From contig JAOABA010000014.1 of the NCBI GenBank assembly GCA_026418625.1, positions 1 through 59,145 of the forward strand: a stretch of 59,145 nt of DNA, given 5' to 3'. Made by a program: the position numbers and the translations under genes. The notes beneath the pieces are model-generated. The model was not told where the DNA came from. It made no database searches and saw nothing but the letters and a program-made list of their open reading frames with translations. The stretch comes from Candidatus Kapaibacterium sp. Its GTDB lineage: Bacteria; Bacteroidota; Ignavibacteria; Kapaibacteriales; UBA2268. Below, one piece after another: positions 27,401-33,969 of this stretch (positions are counted from its first letter, which is position 1; each line of letters starts with the position of its first letter).

Positions 27401-27510
27401 TTGCTAATAGACTTGAGATAATGAAAAACTTTGACTATGCTGGAAAAAATTTGGACAATATAATGCTTTGGCAACAAACATTACCAAAAGAACAAAGATT
27501 TATAGAATGA
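21454..27510 (+). CDS. giant methyltransferase - coiled-coil - GT4 - GT2 - GT2 fusion protein
   Basis: The 2018 residues fall into clear parts. Residues 1-250 are a SAM methyltransferase (IELGSGSGHISGLL near 56; VWNSGVMEHF). Residues about 263-1025 are Glu/Lys/Ile/Asn-rich coiled coil without Pro. Residues 1025-1080 hold an SRSWM motif and an aromatic amphipathic stretch, a possible membrane contact. Residues 1114-1470 are a GT4-like transferase (DFRYQRPQHLA; NPVKFFEY). Residues 1476-1700 are a GT2 domain with SPDA where the DxD is expected. Residues 1704-1960 are a second GT2 with NSDT and EDDD. Start is ATG after TTGAGG. It is probably a cytoplasmic, membrane-associated glycan-assembly enzyme. 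The ruler-like role is inferred by comparison with WbdD. Confidence 0.85.
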   Translation: MSDDKLAIIETQPRPDIWDNVAKEYNYEINDNEKEIANSLIEILQWLKLQDNCSLIELGSGSGHISGLLNKAGYNVTLLDFSQTALEKSKEFFNYYNLEGNFINGDIFDLSNIAPNYDVVWNSGVMEHFSDEKLLDALKSIKKIVKKYFIFLVPNPLSLPYLLFRYKKMRENNWLYGTEYLRKDYDIFLRKAGFRTIKRQFAGWNFTKYFISGAYESEEIYQYYKDLVDNNLIPEENAYLEVYITTIEESPLEADIKDLTLKDSLTELKTKNFDLIAKYQGLKSLIESQGYSLDNIKSSQTDKILNFKDEQISALNNAIEDLRRQNEAIIEEKDKIINLKNNTLKEIEKYNFKLQDIIIENYVSISQKDALINRQEALIYEKENELRAKAEKIAEKEIEISEIQKSIDILKSNLEEKERIILEKQNLSEYQAEIILNQNNILEEKENLINTLSQNLAETERTIQEKDQIINQINLELQNNLNYIQELENKLIEKDDSISRLETAISDKDIILNQKDLDLQIKDTIINQKNFDISELKVFLEEKEKLISEKELLLEQRDHLIDYQKQLLDEKNIELHQKEIQIVEREKLLKEKDELLLQKDNLIAFQYQQILDKDEQLQNIETEISNKNIQIQNLEEAVNFQLNLVSQRNIEISEIKSQLDEKTSIIEKQEELLDHLAFLAEERNKLLNEKENLIIERNRAIEEKEDFINKQSSVIKKVEENLANTRLELIEKQNLIAQLEFELEFRNEMIQDMDKAIFEKEQLIQNNTNLINEFEEEISKLNEELIKNKKLLEYYEQKLEDKDEIINNQKYAIDNKEETIFNQKEKIQQFEKKIFDLEEEIGKNNQLLNETHSKLKEKIDELYEKSIKLSELEQIVSEKSQIIELKDQIILDKENLIAEKLKTIKEKEELIAQYQAVINEKDNTISEKDRELNDQINKNNVKDKIIEEKLDIIKWKDSIISEKEVALKISTETINRLDEQIKELDQSNFEKVMALAEKDQIIANKDIAIQNITAQRDSMYTQLNNLFASRSWMVVYYLQKLDKIFPFLKYPVIFAYRLFATYPSNLWKSLKKWRARSKSKHLEGSGTSLTSLEKVNADALRMIENLEHNVSIPKYDVIFFAIIDWDFRYQRPQHLAAGLAAKGHRVFYISVQLGQETTNTYRLIEPNVIEVKLPYKTQTAIYTEDIASNLDVLKEAIKKLYQEQSIKEAIAFVEFPMWQPLVSYVSKKFNAKVVFDALDEFAGFSNLNQKLKDYQDLLINTSDVIIATAKKIYKMVKTDTNKVNMLPNATEFKHFNVLPENDTLEAIPKPIIGYYGAIAEWFDSEVIEYVAESRPDWNIVLIGHTFGSDIEKLKNMKNVHFLGEKPYKELPKFLYWFDVCLIPFKLVDLILSTNPVKFFEYISSGKPVVASDLPELHPFSDIVYLSHNKEEFLTNIEKALVEKDEKIIQKRIETAKNNDWEHRVANLEKYVIEGFPKVSIIIINNNNAKNLEYCIKNILENTAYPNYEILIIDNASNDNSRDYLLALESKFDFIRVIYNEKNLGFIKANNIGIKEASGDYLILLSPDAVVPKGWINTMMKYLKDETIGMVGPTTNIKGNQTATNIAYNYYEEYLDFAEKVLYENFHSFSDINELGLFCTMFRKDVVDKVGLIPDEGEETVYNKFEEYDYSIKIKNSGLRLVCCKDLYVHVGAGSLREFHQKGQKKVAIIILSYNLLDKTTKPCIESIYSTRTHCDFEVLVVDNLSTDGTRDYLLKAKDEYKNLRLLFNEQNLGFAGGNNAGMKAIEADYYILLNSDTIVTDYWLDKIVDFMETHPEVGMAGPVTNSAGNEQMIYVKSTTEEEIIREGLEWANKHSKDYFFTNLLGFYCVAIRKDVLDNVGYLDEAYGVGMFEDDDFSIRVMKAGYKLAVLENVFIYHKGSVSFSSLLTDEYRNRTFFKNLKYYEQKFNIKWKSKFNTDTFVEVIQHYLRNIDDSNADRIKEKIANRLEIMKNFDYAGKNLDNIMLWQQTLPKEQRFIE

Positions 27511-27599
27511 TATTATTTCCTAATAACATTAGCAAAATTTTTACGTCTAATATTAGTCAAATAATTTTTTAATTTTTAATCATAATAACGGAGATAAAA

Positions 27600-27908
27600 A
27601 TGGTTTCAAACTACTTAGTTGAAGCTCCTCAGATACTAAGATTCGGTCCGCACACGACTAATGCCGGTGTTGAATTTAATGTTCAACAAAATGGCGATTC
27701 AGTTATGTGGTTCAAGGTTGCTAACGGAAAAGGGACAATTGTTGTTAAATTTGATGAAGAAAGATTGAATTGCTATTTTGGTGGTGGAGATTTAATCACG
27801 TGTAGCATTCCAAAAAAATTCTTTGAGACACCGGGCGAGCATAAAATTTATCTTTTAGATACTGCCACTGGATTAACTTCAAACGTTGTTATTTTTACCG
27901 TAAAGTAA
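27600..27908 (+). CDS. small single-domain Ig/IPT-like protein, copy 1
   Basis: The 102-residue protein has no signal peptide, membrane span or Cys-rich motif. It is beta-rich: ILRFGPHTTNAGVEFNV, IVVKFDEERL, and the ending PGEHKIYLLD followed by GLTSNVVIFTV. The spacing of FGP, a strand with KFDE, PGEHKIYL and a final SNVVIFTV resembles one IPT/TIG-type immunoglobulin-like domain. It is clearly homologous to the next gene. It starts at ATG 27600 after CGGAGATAAA. Position directly behind the giant glycosyltransferase suggests a carbohydrate-binding or scaffold role, but no function is established. Confidence 0.65.
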   Translation: MVSNYLVEAPQILRFGPHTTNAGVEFNVQQNGDSVMWFKVANGKGTIVVKFDEERLNCYFGGGDLITCSIPKKFFETPGEHKIYLLDTATGLTSNVVIFTVK

Positions 27909-27961
27909 AAATTTTTTCCATAAAAATGTATGTTTAACTAAGATTTTCTTTTTTAAAAGCT

Positions 27962-28267
27962 ATGGATACTTTAAGTGGTTTCAATATGCCGAAGATTATT
28001 AATTTTGGACCCGTCAGTGTTAAAAGTGGTCAAGACTTTAATATTCAAACAAACGGAGAATCAGCTATTTGGCTTCAAACAACTGGAAATACCAATTCAG
28101 TAGTAGTAAAATTCGATGAAAAAAGTTTAAAGCCATTTTGTAAGGATAATTTACTAACTTGTAATATACCTAAAGAATTTTATCAAAAGCCGGGAGAGCA
28201 TAAAATTTATTTAAAAGATGAATCAACCGGACTAACTTCAAATGTTGTAATTTTTACTGTAATATAA
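27962..28267 (+). CDS. small single-domain Ig/IPT-like protein, copy 2
   Basis: The 101-residue product is a paralogue of its neighbour. It shares FGP near residue 16, FN-Q-NG, VVVKFDE, LLTCNIPK, PGEHKIYL and the identical TGLTSNVVIFTV ending. The N-terminal third differs (MDTLSGFNMPKI). It also lacks a signal peptide. The two genes are 53 bases apart and precede the UDP-sugar dehydrogenase by 7 bases, so all are likely on one transcript. It looks like a local gene duplication followed by divergence. Confidence 0.65.
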   Translation: MDTLSGFNMPKIINFGPVSVKSGQDFNIQTNGESAIWLQTTGNTNSVVVKFDEKSLKPFCKDNLLTCNIPKEFYQKPGEHKIYLKDESTGLTSNVVIFTVI

Positions 28268-28274
28268 AAAATTT

Positions 28275-29546
28275 ATGAAAGTATCAGTTTTAGGGCTTGG
28301 CTATGTCGGGCTTCCACTTGCTTGTGCAATAGCAAGAAAAACCAACAACCTTGTTGTCGGATTTGATTTAAACGAAAAAAAAATTGAGAAAATCAAAAAA
28401 AGGGAATGCCCCATTGATGACTATCAATGTGAACAGGATTTGAAAGAAGTCAATTTTGAGGTCTCTTCAAATCCAGAAATTTTGAATAATTCGGATATTT
28501 ATATTGTTTGCGTGCCAACACCAGTTCTGGATGATTATACACCAGATTTAGGACCGGTAAAAGGTGCCACATTGACGATATCAAAATATCTTAAAAAGGG
28601 GCAATCAGTGGTTATTGAATCAACTATTAATCCGGGTGTCTGCGATGAAGTTGTTAAACCTATTTTAGAGGAAAAAACGGGGTTAAAAGCCGGGATTGAC
28701 TTTGATATTGCCCATTGTCCAGAAAGAATCAATCCGGGTGACCCAAAATGGAATGTTTATAATATTCCGAGAAACATAGGTTCGACTAACACAGAAACAA
28801 CAAAAAGACTTGCTGAATTTTATAGGTCCTTTATCAGTGCTGAAATAAATGAAATGCCTGATTTGAAGACGACCGAAGCTACAAAGATAATTGAAAATAC
28901 GTTTAGGGATATAAACATAGCCTTTGTTAATGAGTTGGCTCGCTCTTTTGACGTGCTTGGAATTGATTTGATGACAGTCATAAAAGGAGCATCAAATAAA
29001 CCATTTGCATTCTTACCTCACTATCCAAGTTGTGGGGTCGGAGGACACTGCATTCCTGTTGACCCTTATTATTTGATTGAAAGGGCAAAGCAAAGCGGAT
29101 TTGACCATAAATTCTTGAAATTAGCAAGAGAAATCAATAATTCAATGCCCCATTATACGGTTGAGCTTCTATCTGAGGCTTTAAATCATTATGAAAAACC
29201 AATAAAGAATACAAAAATCTGCCTCTTTGGGTTATCTTATAAAGCCAATGTTGGTGATTTGAGGGAAAGTCCTTCGCTTAAAATTCAGGAAATATTATTG
29301 CATAAGGGAGCGGATTTATTGGTTTATGACCCATATTTCCCTGAATTAAGTTCTGTTAAATCCCTTGATGAAGCTCTTGAGAAAAGTTTTGCGATTGTGC
29401 TGGCTACTAATCACGATGAATTTAAATCAATTGATGCAGATAAATTAATTAAATCAGATGTCAAAATTGTGATTGACGGGAAAAATTTTCTAAACAAATC
29501 TGAAATTCAAAAATCAGGAATTTATTACAAAGGAATAGGCTCATAA
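28275..29546 (+). CDS. wbpA: UDP-N-acetylglucosamine 6-dehydrogenase (WbpA-like nucleotide sugar dehydrogenase)
   Basis: The 423-residue protein oxidises C6 of a UDP-N-acetylhexosamine to the uronic acid with NAD+. It shows the N-terminal Rossmann GLGYVGLPLA, VCVPTPV, ESTINPGV and CPERINPGDP. The catalytic Cys259 is in CGVGGHCIPVDPYYL. The C-terminal UDP-binding domain has GLSYKANVGDLRESPS. Sequence pattern is of the WbpA/WbpO/TviB type. WbpE, WbpB and WbpD homologues follow, so the substrate is probably UDP-GlcNAc, giving UDP-GlcNAcA for the diacetamido-uronate pathway. Confidence 0.9.
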   Translation: MKVSVLGLGYVGLPLACAIARKTNNLVVGFDLNEKKIEKIKKRECPIDDYQCEQDLKEVNFEVSSNPEILNNSDIYIVCVPTPVLDDYTPDLGPVKGATLTISKYLKKGQSVVIESTINPGVCDEVVKPILEEKTGLKAGIDFDIAHCPERINPGDPKWNVYNIPRNIGSTNTETTKRLAEFYRSFISAEINEMPDLKTTEATKIIENTFRDINIAFVNELARSFDVLGIDLMTVIKGASNKPFAFLPHYPSCGVGGHCIPVDPYYLIERAKQSGFDHKFLKLAREINNSMPHYTVELLSEALNHYEKPIKNTKICLFGLSYKANVGDLRESPSLKIQEILLHKGADLLVYDPYFPELSSVKSLDEALEKSFAIVLATNHDEFKSIDADKLIKSDVKIVIDGKNFLNKSEIQKSGIYYKGIGS

Positions 29547-29572
29547 TTTTTTCATTTTAATTTTTTGGTTAT

Positions 29573-30925
29573 ATGGATAATAATACGATTTTAGAAAAAT
29601 TAAAGATAGATAATGTCGAATTCATAAATCTGCAGTTTTCTGATATGATGGGTATGTCGAAAAGCGTAACAATACCCACATCAAAATTTCAGGATGTTCT
29701 GGTCCACGGTCTATGGTTCGATGGTTCTTCGGTTGAAGGTTTCACGAGGATTTTCGAAAGCGATATGCTCTTGAAGCCAGACTTGGATACTTATGCAGTT
29801 GTGCCTTGGTATTCAAATGGAACAGGTAATATTGCAAGATTTATTTGTGATGTATTTACTCCTGATGGCAATCCTTATGAATCGGATCCAAGATATATTT
29901 TGAAAAAGGTTGTTGAAGAAGCTCATTCAATGGGCTTTGAATATTATACCGGACCAGAACTCGAATTCTTCCTTTTCAGACGTGAAAATGGCAAGATCAA
30001 GACAGCTCAAAACAAGGTGATTGAACCTCACGATAGAGGACAATACTTCGATTTGGTTATGGACTTGGGCTTTGAAGTAAGGCGAGAGATGATGAATGCT
30101 CTCATTAAGATGGGTATTGATGTTGAAGCCAGCCATCATGAAGTTGCACCCGGTCAACATGAAATTGACTTTAAATATGATAAAGCCATTGTAACAGCTG
30201 ACAGAGTAATGACATTAAAATCAACCTTGAAAGCTGTTGCAGAAAGTTACGGTCTATATGCCACATTTATGCCAAAACCAATCGCAGGTATAAACGGTAG
30301 CGGTATGCACGTTCATCAAAGTTTATTTTCCCTTGATGGAAAAACAAACCTATTTTTTAACAAAGATGATAAATATAAATTATCCGAATTGGCATATAAT
30401 TTCTTAGCTGGGCAGATGCATCATATAAAAGCTATGGCAGCTGTTTTGAATCCAACAGTAAATTCTTATAAGAGGCTCGTTCCCGGTTACGAAGCATCAA
30501 CTTATATCTGCTGGGCACAGACAAATAGATCAGCTTTAGTTCGTGTTCCAATGTATAGCGCAGGCAAGGACAAAGCTACGAGACTTGAAATCAGATGTCC
30601 TGACCCTTCTGCGAATCCGTATCTGGCTTTTGCAGTATTATTAAAAGCTGGACTTGATGGAATTAAGAACAAAATGACTCCACCACCACCGGTAGAAGAA
30701 GATGTTTACGAATTTAATTTTTCGGAATTAGAAGAGAGAAATATTGATTTTCTGCCGTATTCCCTTTGGGATGCAGTCCACAAATTGAAAAAGAATGAAC
30801 TTATCCAATCTGCTTTAGGTCCCGATTTGACAAAAAAATATATAGCAGCTAAAGAGCAGGAATATGAGCAGTTCAGAATATCAGTGACAGATTGGGAAAT
30901 TAATAATTATTTAGAAAATATTTAA
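29573..30925 (+). CDS. glnA: glutamine synthetase type I (GSI-alpha)
   Basis: The 450-residue enzyme makes glutamine from glutamate, ammonia and ATP. It shows WFDGSSVEGF at the N-terminus, GPELEFFLF with metal-ligand Glu residues, HHEVAPGQHEIDF, the ATP-site KPIAGINGSGMHVHQSL and NRSALVRVP. The size and the lack of the adenylylation-loop region near the end point to the GSI-alpha form. The gene sits 26 bases after wbpA and 31 bases before wbpE on the same strand, in the middle of an amino-sugar pathway. Whether it is the main cellular glnA or a dedicated copy cannot be told from this window. Confidence 0.95.
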   Translation: MDNNTILEKLKIDNVEFINLQFSDMMGMSKSVTIPTSKFQDVLVHGLWFDGSSVEGFTRIFESDMLLKPDLDTYAVVPWYSNGTGNIARFICDVFTPDGNPYESDPRYILKKVVEEAHSMGFEYYTGPELEFFLFRRENGKIKTAQNKVIEPHDRGQYFDLVMDLGFEVRREMMNALIKMGIDVEASHHEVAPGQHEIDFKYDKAIVTADRVMTLKSTLKAVAESYGLYATFMPKPIAGINGSGMHVHQSLFSLDGKTNLFFNKDDKYKLSELAYNFLAGQMHHIKAMAAVLNPTVNSYKRLVPGYEASTYICWAQTNRSALVRVPMYSAGKDKATRLEIRCPDPSANPYLAFAVLLKAGLDGIKNKMTPPPPVEEDVYEFNFSELEERNIDFLPYSLWDAVHKLKKNELIQSALGPDLTKKYIAAKEQEYEQFRISVTDWEINNYLENI

Positions 30926-30956
30926 GAATTTGAGATATTTACATTAAGGATTTTTG

Positions 30957-32069
30957 ATGCAGTTTATTGATTTAAAAAGGCAATATGCCAGAATAGAAGA
31001 AGAAGTCCAAGCGGGTTTCAGAAGGATTTGTGAAAACGCCCAATTTATAATGGGAAGTGACATTTTAAAGTTAGAAGTTATGTTAGCTGATTATGTAGGG
31101 CGAAAGTATTGTCTTTCTTGTTCATCCGGAACTGACGCCCTATTAATTCCATTAATGGCTTGGGGCATAGGAAAAGGAGATGCGGTTTTCACAACGCCAT
31201 TTACTTTCATTGCTACCTCTGAAGTTGTTGTTCTAACTGGAGCTACTCCTATTTTCGTTGATATAGATAGAAAGACCTACAACATTTCTACTTCTGATTT
31301 AGAAAGAGTTATTGAAAAAACAATCAGCGAAGGTAAGTTAACACCCAAAGCAATTATACCGGTTGATCTTTTTGGATTGACAGCAGATTATGATGAAATA
31401 AACAGAATTGCAAAGAAATATAATCTATTAGTATTAGAGGATGCAGCTCAGGGTTTCGGAGGAGTCTATAAGGGTAAAAGAGCCTGCAGCTTTGGAGATG
31501 TAGCAGCTACTTCATTTTTCCCCGCTAAACCTTTGGGATGTTATGGAGACGGAGGTGCTGTATTCACGGACGATGAAAATTTAATTGAAATTTTTAAATC
31601 AATAAGAATTCACGGGCAAGGCTCAGACAAATATGATAATATAAGAACCGGTATAAATGGAAGGCTTGATACTTTACAAGCAATAGTTCTAATCGAAAAA
31701 TTAAAAATTTTCGATGAAGAATTAGAAAAACGAAATCAGGTTGCAAAAAAATATGGTGAGTTGCTTAAAAACAAATTGGTTGTTCCATTTATTCCTGATG
31801 ATTGTGTCTCATCTTGGGCACAGTATTCAGTTCTTGCCGAAAGTGCGTGGCATCGGTCGGAATTGCAGCAAAAATTAAAAGAAAATGATATTCCAACAGC
31901 TATATATTATCCAATACCACTGCATTTACAAACAGCCTATAAAAAATTGGGTTATAAAAAAGGTGATTTTCCCATTTCAGAGGAAATTGCATCAAGAATT
32001 TTCAGTTTACCAATGCATCCTTATTTGACAGACGAAGAAATTGAATTTATTTGCTCTAAAATAAACTAA
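30957..32069 (+). CDS. wbpE: WbpE-like UDP-2-acetamido-2-deoxy-3-oxo-glucuronate aminotransferase
   Basis: The 370-residue DegT/DnrJ/EryC1/StrS enzyme is PLP-dependent. The internal-aldimine Lys is K191 in SFFPAKPLGCYGDGGA. Other landmarks are QFIDLKRQYARIEEEV at the start, LSCSSGTDALLIPLMA, LEDAAQGFGG and GRLDTLQAIVLIEKL. These closely follow WbpE of Pseudomonas, which moves an amino group from glutamate to C3 of UDP-3-keto-GlcNAcA. A TTG one codon earlier is open, but ATG at 30957 is preferred. WbpB and WbpD homologues follow directly. Confidence 0.9.
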   Translation: MQFIDLKRQYARIEEEVQAGFRRICENAQFIMGSDILKLEVMLADYVGRKYCLSCSSGTDALLIPLMAWGIGKGDAVFTTPFTFIATSEVVVLTGATPIFVDIDRKTYNISTSDLERVIEKTISEGKLTPKAIIPVDLFGLTADYDEINRIAKKYNLLVLEDAAQGFGGVYKGKRACSFGDVAATSFFPAKPLGCYGDGGAVFTDDENLIEIFKSIRIHGQGSDKYDNIRTGINGRLDTLQAIVLIEKLKIFDEELEKRNQVAKKYGELLKNKLVVPFIPDDCVSSWAQYSVLAESAWHRSELQQKLKENDIPTAIYYPIPLHLQTAYKKLGYKKGDFPISEEIASRIFSLPMHPYLTDEEIEFICSKIN

Positions 32070-32113
32070 AATTAAAGTATGCCGATTATAAAATTGGTTT
32101 TATAAGGGAATAT

Positions 32114-33055
32114 ATGAAGAACTTTGCAATAACGGGCGTTGGAGGGTATATAGCACCGAGACACCTTCAGGCAATTAAAGATACCGGCAATAGACTTGTA
32201 GCGGCTGTTGACATACACGACTCAGTTGGAATTCTTGACAGATTCTTCCCAGATGTCAGCTTTTTTACGGAAATAGAAAGGTTCGATCGCCATCTGGAAA
32301 AATTAAGAAAGCATTATCCTGAAGATAAAATAGATTTTCTTTCTATATGCTCACCAAATCATTTACACGATGCCCACATCAGATTAGCACTTAGACTACA
32401 CGCTGACGCAATTTGCGAAAAACCTTTAGTAATAAAACCTTGGAACCTTGACGCTCTCGAAGAACTTGAAGAAGAAACTGGCAGAAAGGTTTATAATATT
32501 TTGCAACTCAGAGTTCATCCCGCATTAATTGACATCAAGAAAAAATTTGCAAAAACGAAAAAAAAGCATGATGTTGTATTGACTTATATAACTTCTCGAG
32601 GTCCTTGGTATAAATATTCATGGAAAGGTGACATCAAAAAATCTGGTGGAATTGCAACTAATATTGGGATTCACTTTTTTGATTTTTTAATGTGGGTTTT
32701 CGGCAAAGTTCAAAACAGTGAAGTTCATCTTTATGCCGATGATAAGATGGCTGGCTATATTGAGCTTCAAAATGCTAATGTTCGCTGGTTTTTATCAACT
32801 GATAGATTTGATTTACCACAAGAAGCTTTGGACTTAAATCAATCAACATACAGATTAATAACTGTAGATGGTGATGAAGTTGAATTCACAAAAGGGTTTA
32901 CGGACCTCCATACTGTTGTTTATCAGGAAATTCTTGACGGAAAAGGCTTTGGAATATCTGATGCCAGACCTTCGATAGAACTTGTATATAAAATTAGAAA
33001 TTCGAATGTTGAAAATAAATTTGATTATTTACATCCTTTTCTATTCAATAAATAA
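32114..33055 (+). CDS. wbpB: WbpB/WlbA-like UDP-GlcNAcA 3-dehydrogenase (Gfo/Idh/MocA)
   Basis: The 313-residue oxidoreductase starts with FAITGVGGYIAPRHLQAIKDTGN. That pattern of a Rossmann GxGGYIAPRH is diagnostic of WlbA/WbpB. CEKPL near residue 105 is the Gfo/Idh catalytic-Lys segment. WbpB oxidises C3 of UDP-GlcNAcA and recycles its tightly bound NADH with 2-oxoglutarate, which the neighbouring WbpE regenerates from glutamate. The two genes are 44 bases apart here, consistent with that coupling. Confidence 0.9.
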   Translation: MKNFAITGVGGYIAPRHLQAIKDTGNRLVAAVDIHDSVGILDRFFPDVSFFTEIERFDRHLEKLRKHYPEDKIDFLSICSPNHLHDAHIRLALRLHADAICEKPLVIKPWNLDALEELEEETGRKVYNILQLRVHPALIDIKKKFAKTKKKHDVVLTYITSRGPWYKYSWKGDIKKSGGIATNIGIHFFDFLMWVFGKVQNSEVHLYADDKMAGYIELQNANVRWFLSTDRFDLPQEALDLNQSTYRLITVDGDEVEFTKGFTDLHTVVYQEILDGKGFGISDARPSIELVYKIRNSNVENKFDYLHPFLFNK

Positions 33056-33070
33056 ATAATATAAGGTTTT

Positions 33071-33655
33071 ATGGGATATTTCAAACACGAGTCAGCATAC
33101 GTTGATGAAAATGTCGAAATCGGAGACGGAACAAAAATTTGGCATTTTTCACACATTCAATCCGGAGCAAAGATTGGTAAAAATTGTGTTCTTGGACAGA
33201 ATGTAAATGTCGGAAACAACGTAAAAATTGGAAATTTTTGCAAAATTCAAAACAATGTATCGGTTTATGAGGGAGTTGAACTCGAGGACTATGTCTTTTG
33301 CGGTCCTTCAATGGTTTTCACTAACGTTATCGACCCAAGATGCAAATATCCTCAGGTTGGAAGCAAATTTTATTTAAAGACTTTAGTCAAGGAAGGTGCT
33401 TCCATTGGTGCAAATGCGACAATTGTATGTGGAGTAACAATTGGAAAAGCTGCTTTTATTGGAGCGGGGTCGGTAGTAACAAAAGATATCCCTGATTTTG
33501 CTTTAGTCGTTGGTGTTCCCGGAAAAGTCGTTGGATGGGTAAGCGAAGCCGGCAAGAGATTAAACTTTGATGAAAACAACACAGCATACTGTGAAAAATC
33601 TGGTGTAACTTATAAATTTGATGGTCAAAAGGTAATTGAACTTTCAAGAGATTAA
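33071..33655 (+). CDS. wbpD: WbpD/WlbB-like UDP-3-amino-sugar N-acetyltransferase
   Basis: The 194-residue protein is a left-handed beta-helix acetyltransferase. Hexapeptide repeats run from VDENVEIGDGTKIWHFSHI through KIGKNCVLGQNVNVGNNVKIG. The sequence then continues with FTNVIDPR, the long loop typical of WbpD/WlbB, and ends with a coil plus IPDFALVVGVPGKVVGW. It acetylates the 3-amino group to give UDP-2,3-diacetamido-2,3-dideoxy-glucuronate. This completes the WbpA-B-E-D set. The 2-epimerase WbpI, which would give the manno form, is not in the window. Confidence 0.9.
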   Translation: MGYFKHESAYVDENVEIGDGTKIWHFSHIQSGAKIGKNCVLGQNVNVGNNVKIGNFCKIQNNVSVYEGVELEDYVFCGPSMVFTNVIDPRCKYPQVGSKFYLKTLVKEGASIGANATIVCGVTIGKAAFIGAGSVVTKDIPDFALVVGVPGKVVGWVSEAGKRLNFDENNTAYCEKSGVTYKFDGQKVIELSRD

Positions 33656-33657
33656 AA

Positions 33658-33945
33658 ATGCATTCACCTGAACTTATTGAATTTATCAACAAACATAAGC
33701 TTTTTTGGTGGTATGTCCCGGAAGATAAGCTCAATAATTTATCTCTTGAATCAATAGTCGAAGCAACTTTAAACTATGGAAATCTTCAAGATATTTCGAC
33801 ATTGTTTCGAATTTTAGGTGAAGAAAAGGTAGCGGATATTTTTTTCGAAAAAATATCAAGACAAAGACACAATTTTTTCCCAAGAACCAAGCATTTTTTT
33901 GAACTTTATTTTAAGAGGCATGTTCCAAAATATTCTGACAGATGA
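33658..33945 (+). CDS. small hypothetical protein related to DUF6922
   Basis: The 95-residue protein starts 2 bases after wbpD and has no signal peptide. FWWYVPEDKLNNLSLESIVEATLNYGN and PRTKHFFELYFKRH are its marked parts. The same plan, YGN followed by a short helical stretch and P-K/R-TK-x-F-x-x-YFK, occurs in the protein at 35126-35395. The two are distant paralogues. That second gene resembles DUF6922 proteins, which often occur with nucleotidyltransferase toxin-antitoxin genes. Function unknown. Confidence 0.55.
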   Translation: MHSPELIEFINKHKLFWWYVPEDKLNNLSLESIVEATLNYGNLQDISTLFRILGEEKVADIFFEKISRQRHNFFPRTKHFFELYFKRHVPKYSDR

Positions 33946-33969
33946 ACAAAAAAATAATTAAATAAGAAT

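Noticed and set aside
21454-27510. Whether the giant frame could be several genes fused by a sequencing error
   Set aside because: The frame is open for 2018 codons with no internal stop. All domains lie in the same frame, and a single ribosome site is present at the start. A frameshift artefact would break frames, not join them.
33081-33582. Long antisense frames opposite wbpD
   Set aside because: The hexapeptide-repeat composition of wbpD creates open antisense frames. None resembles a protein family.
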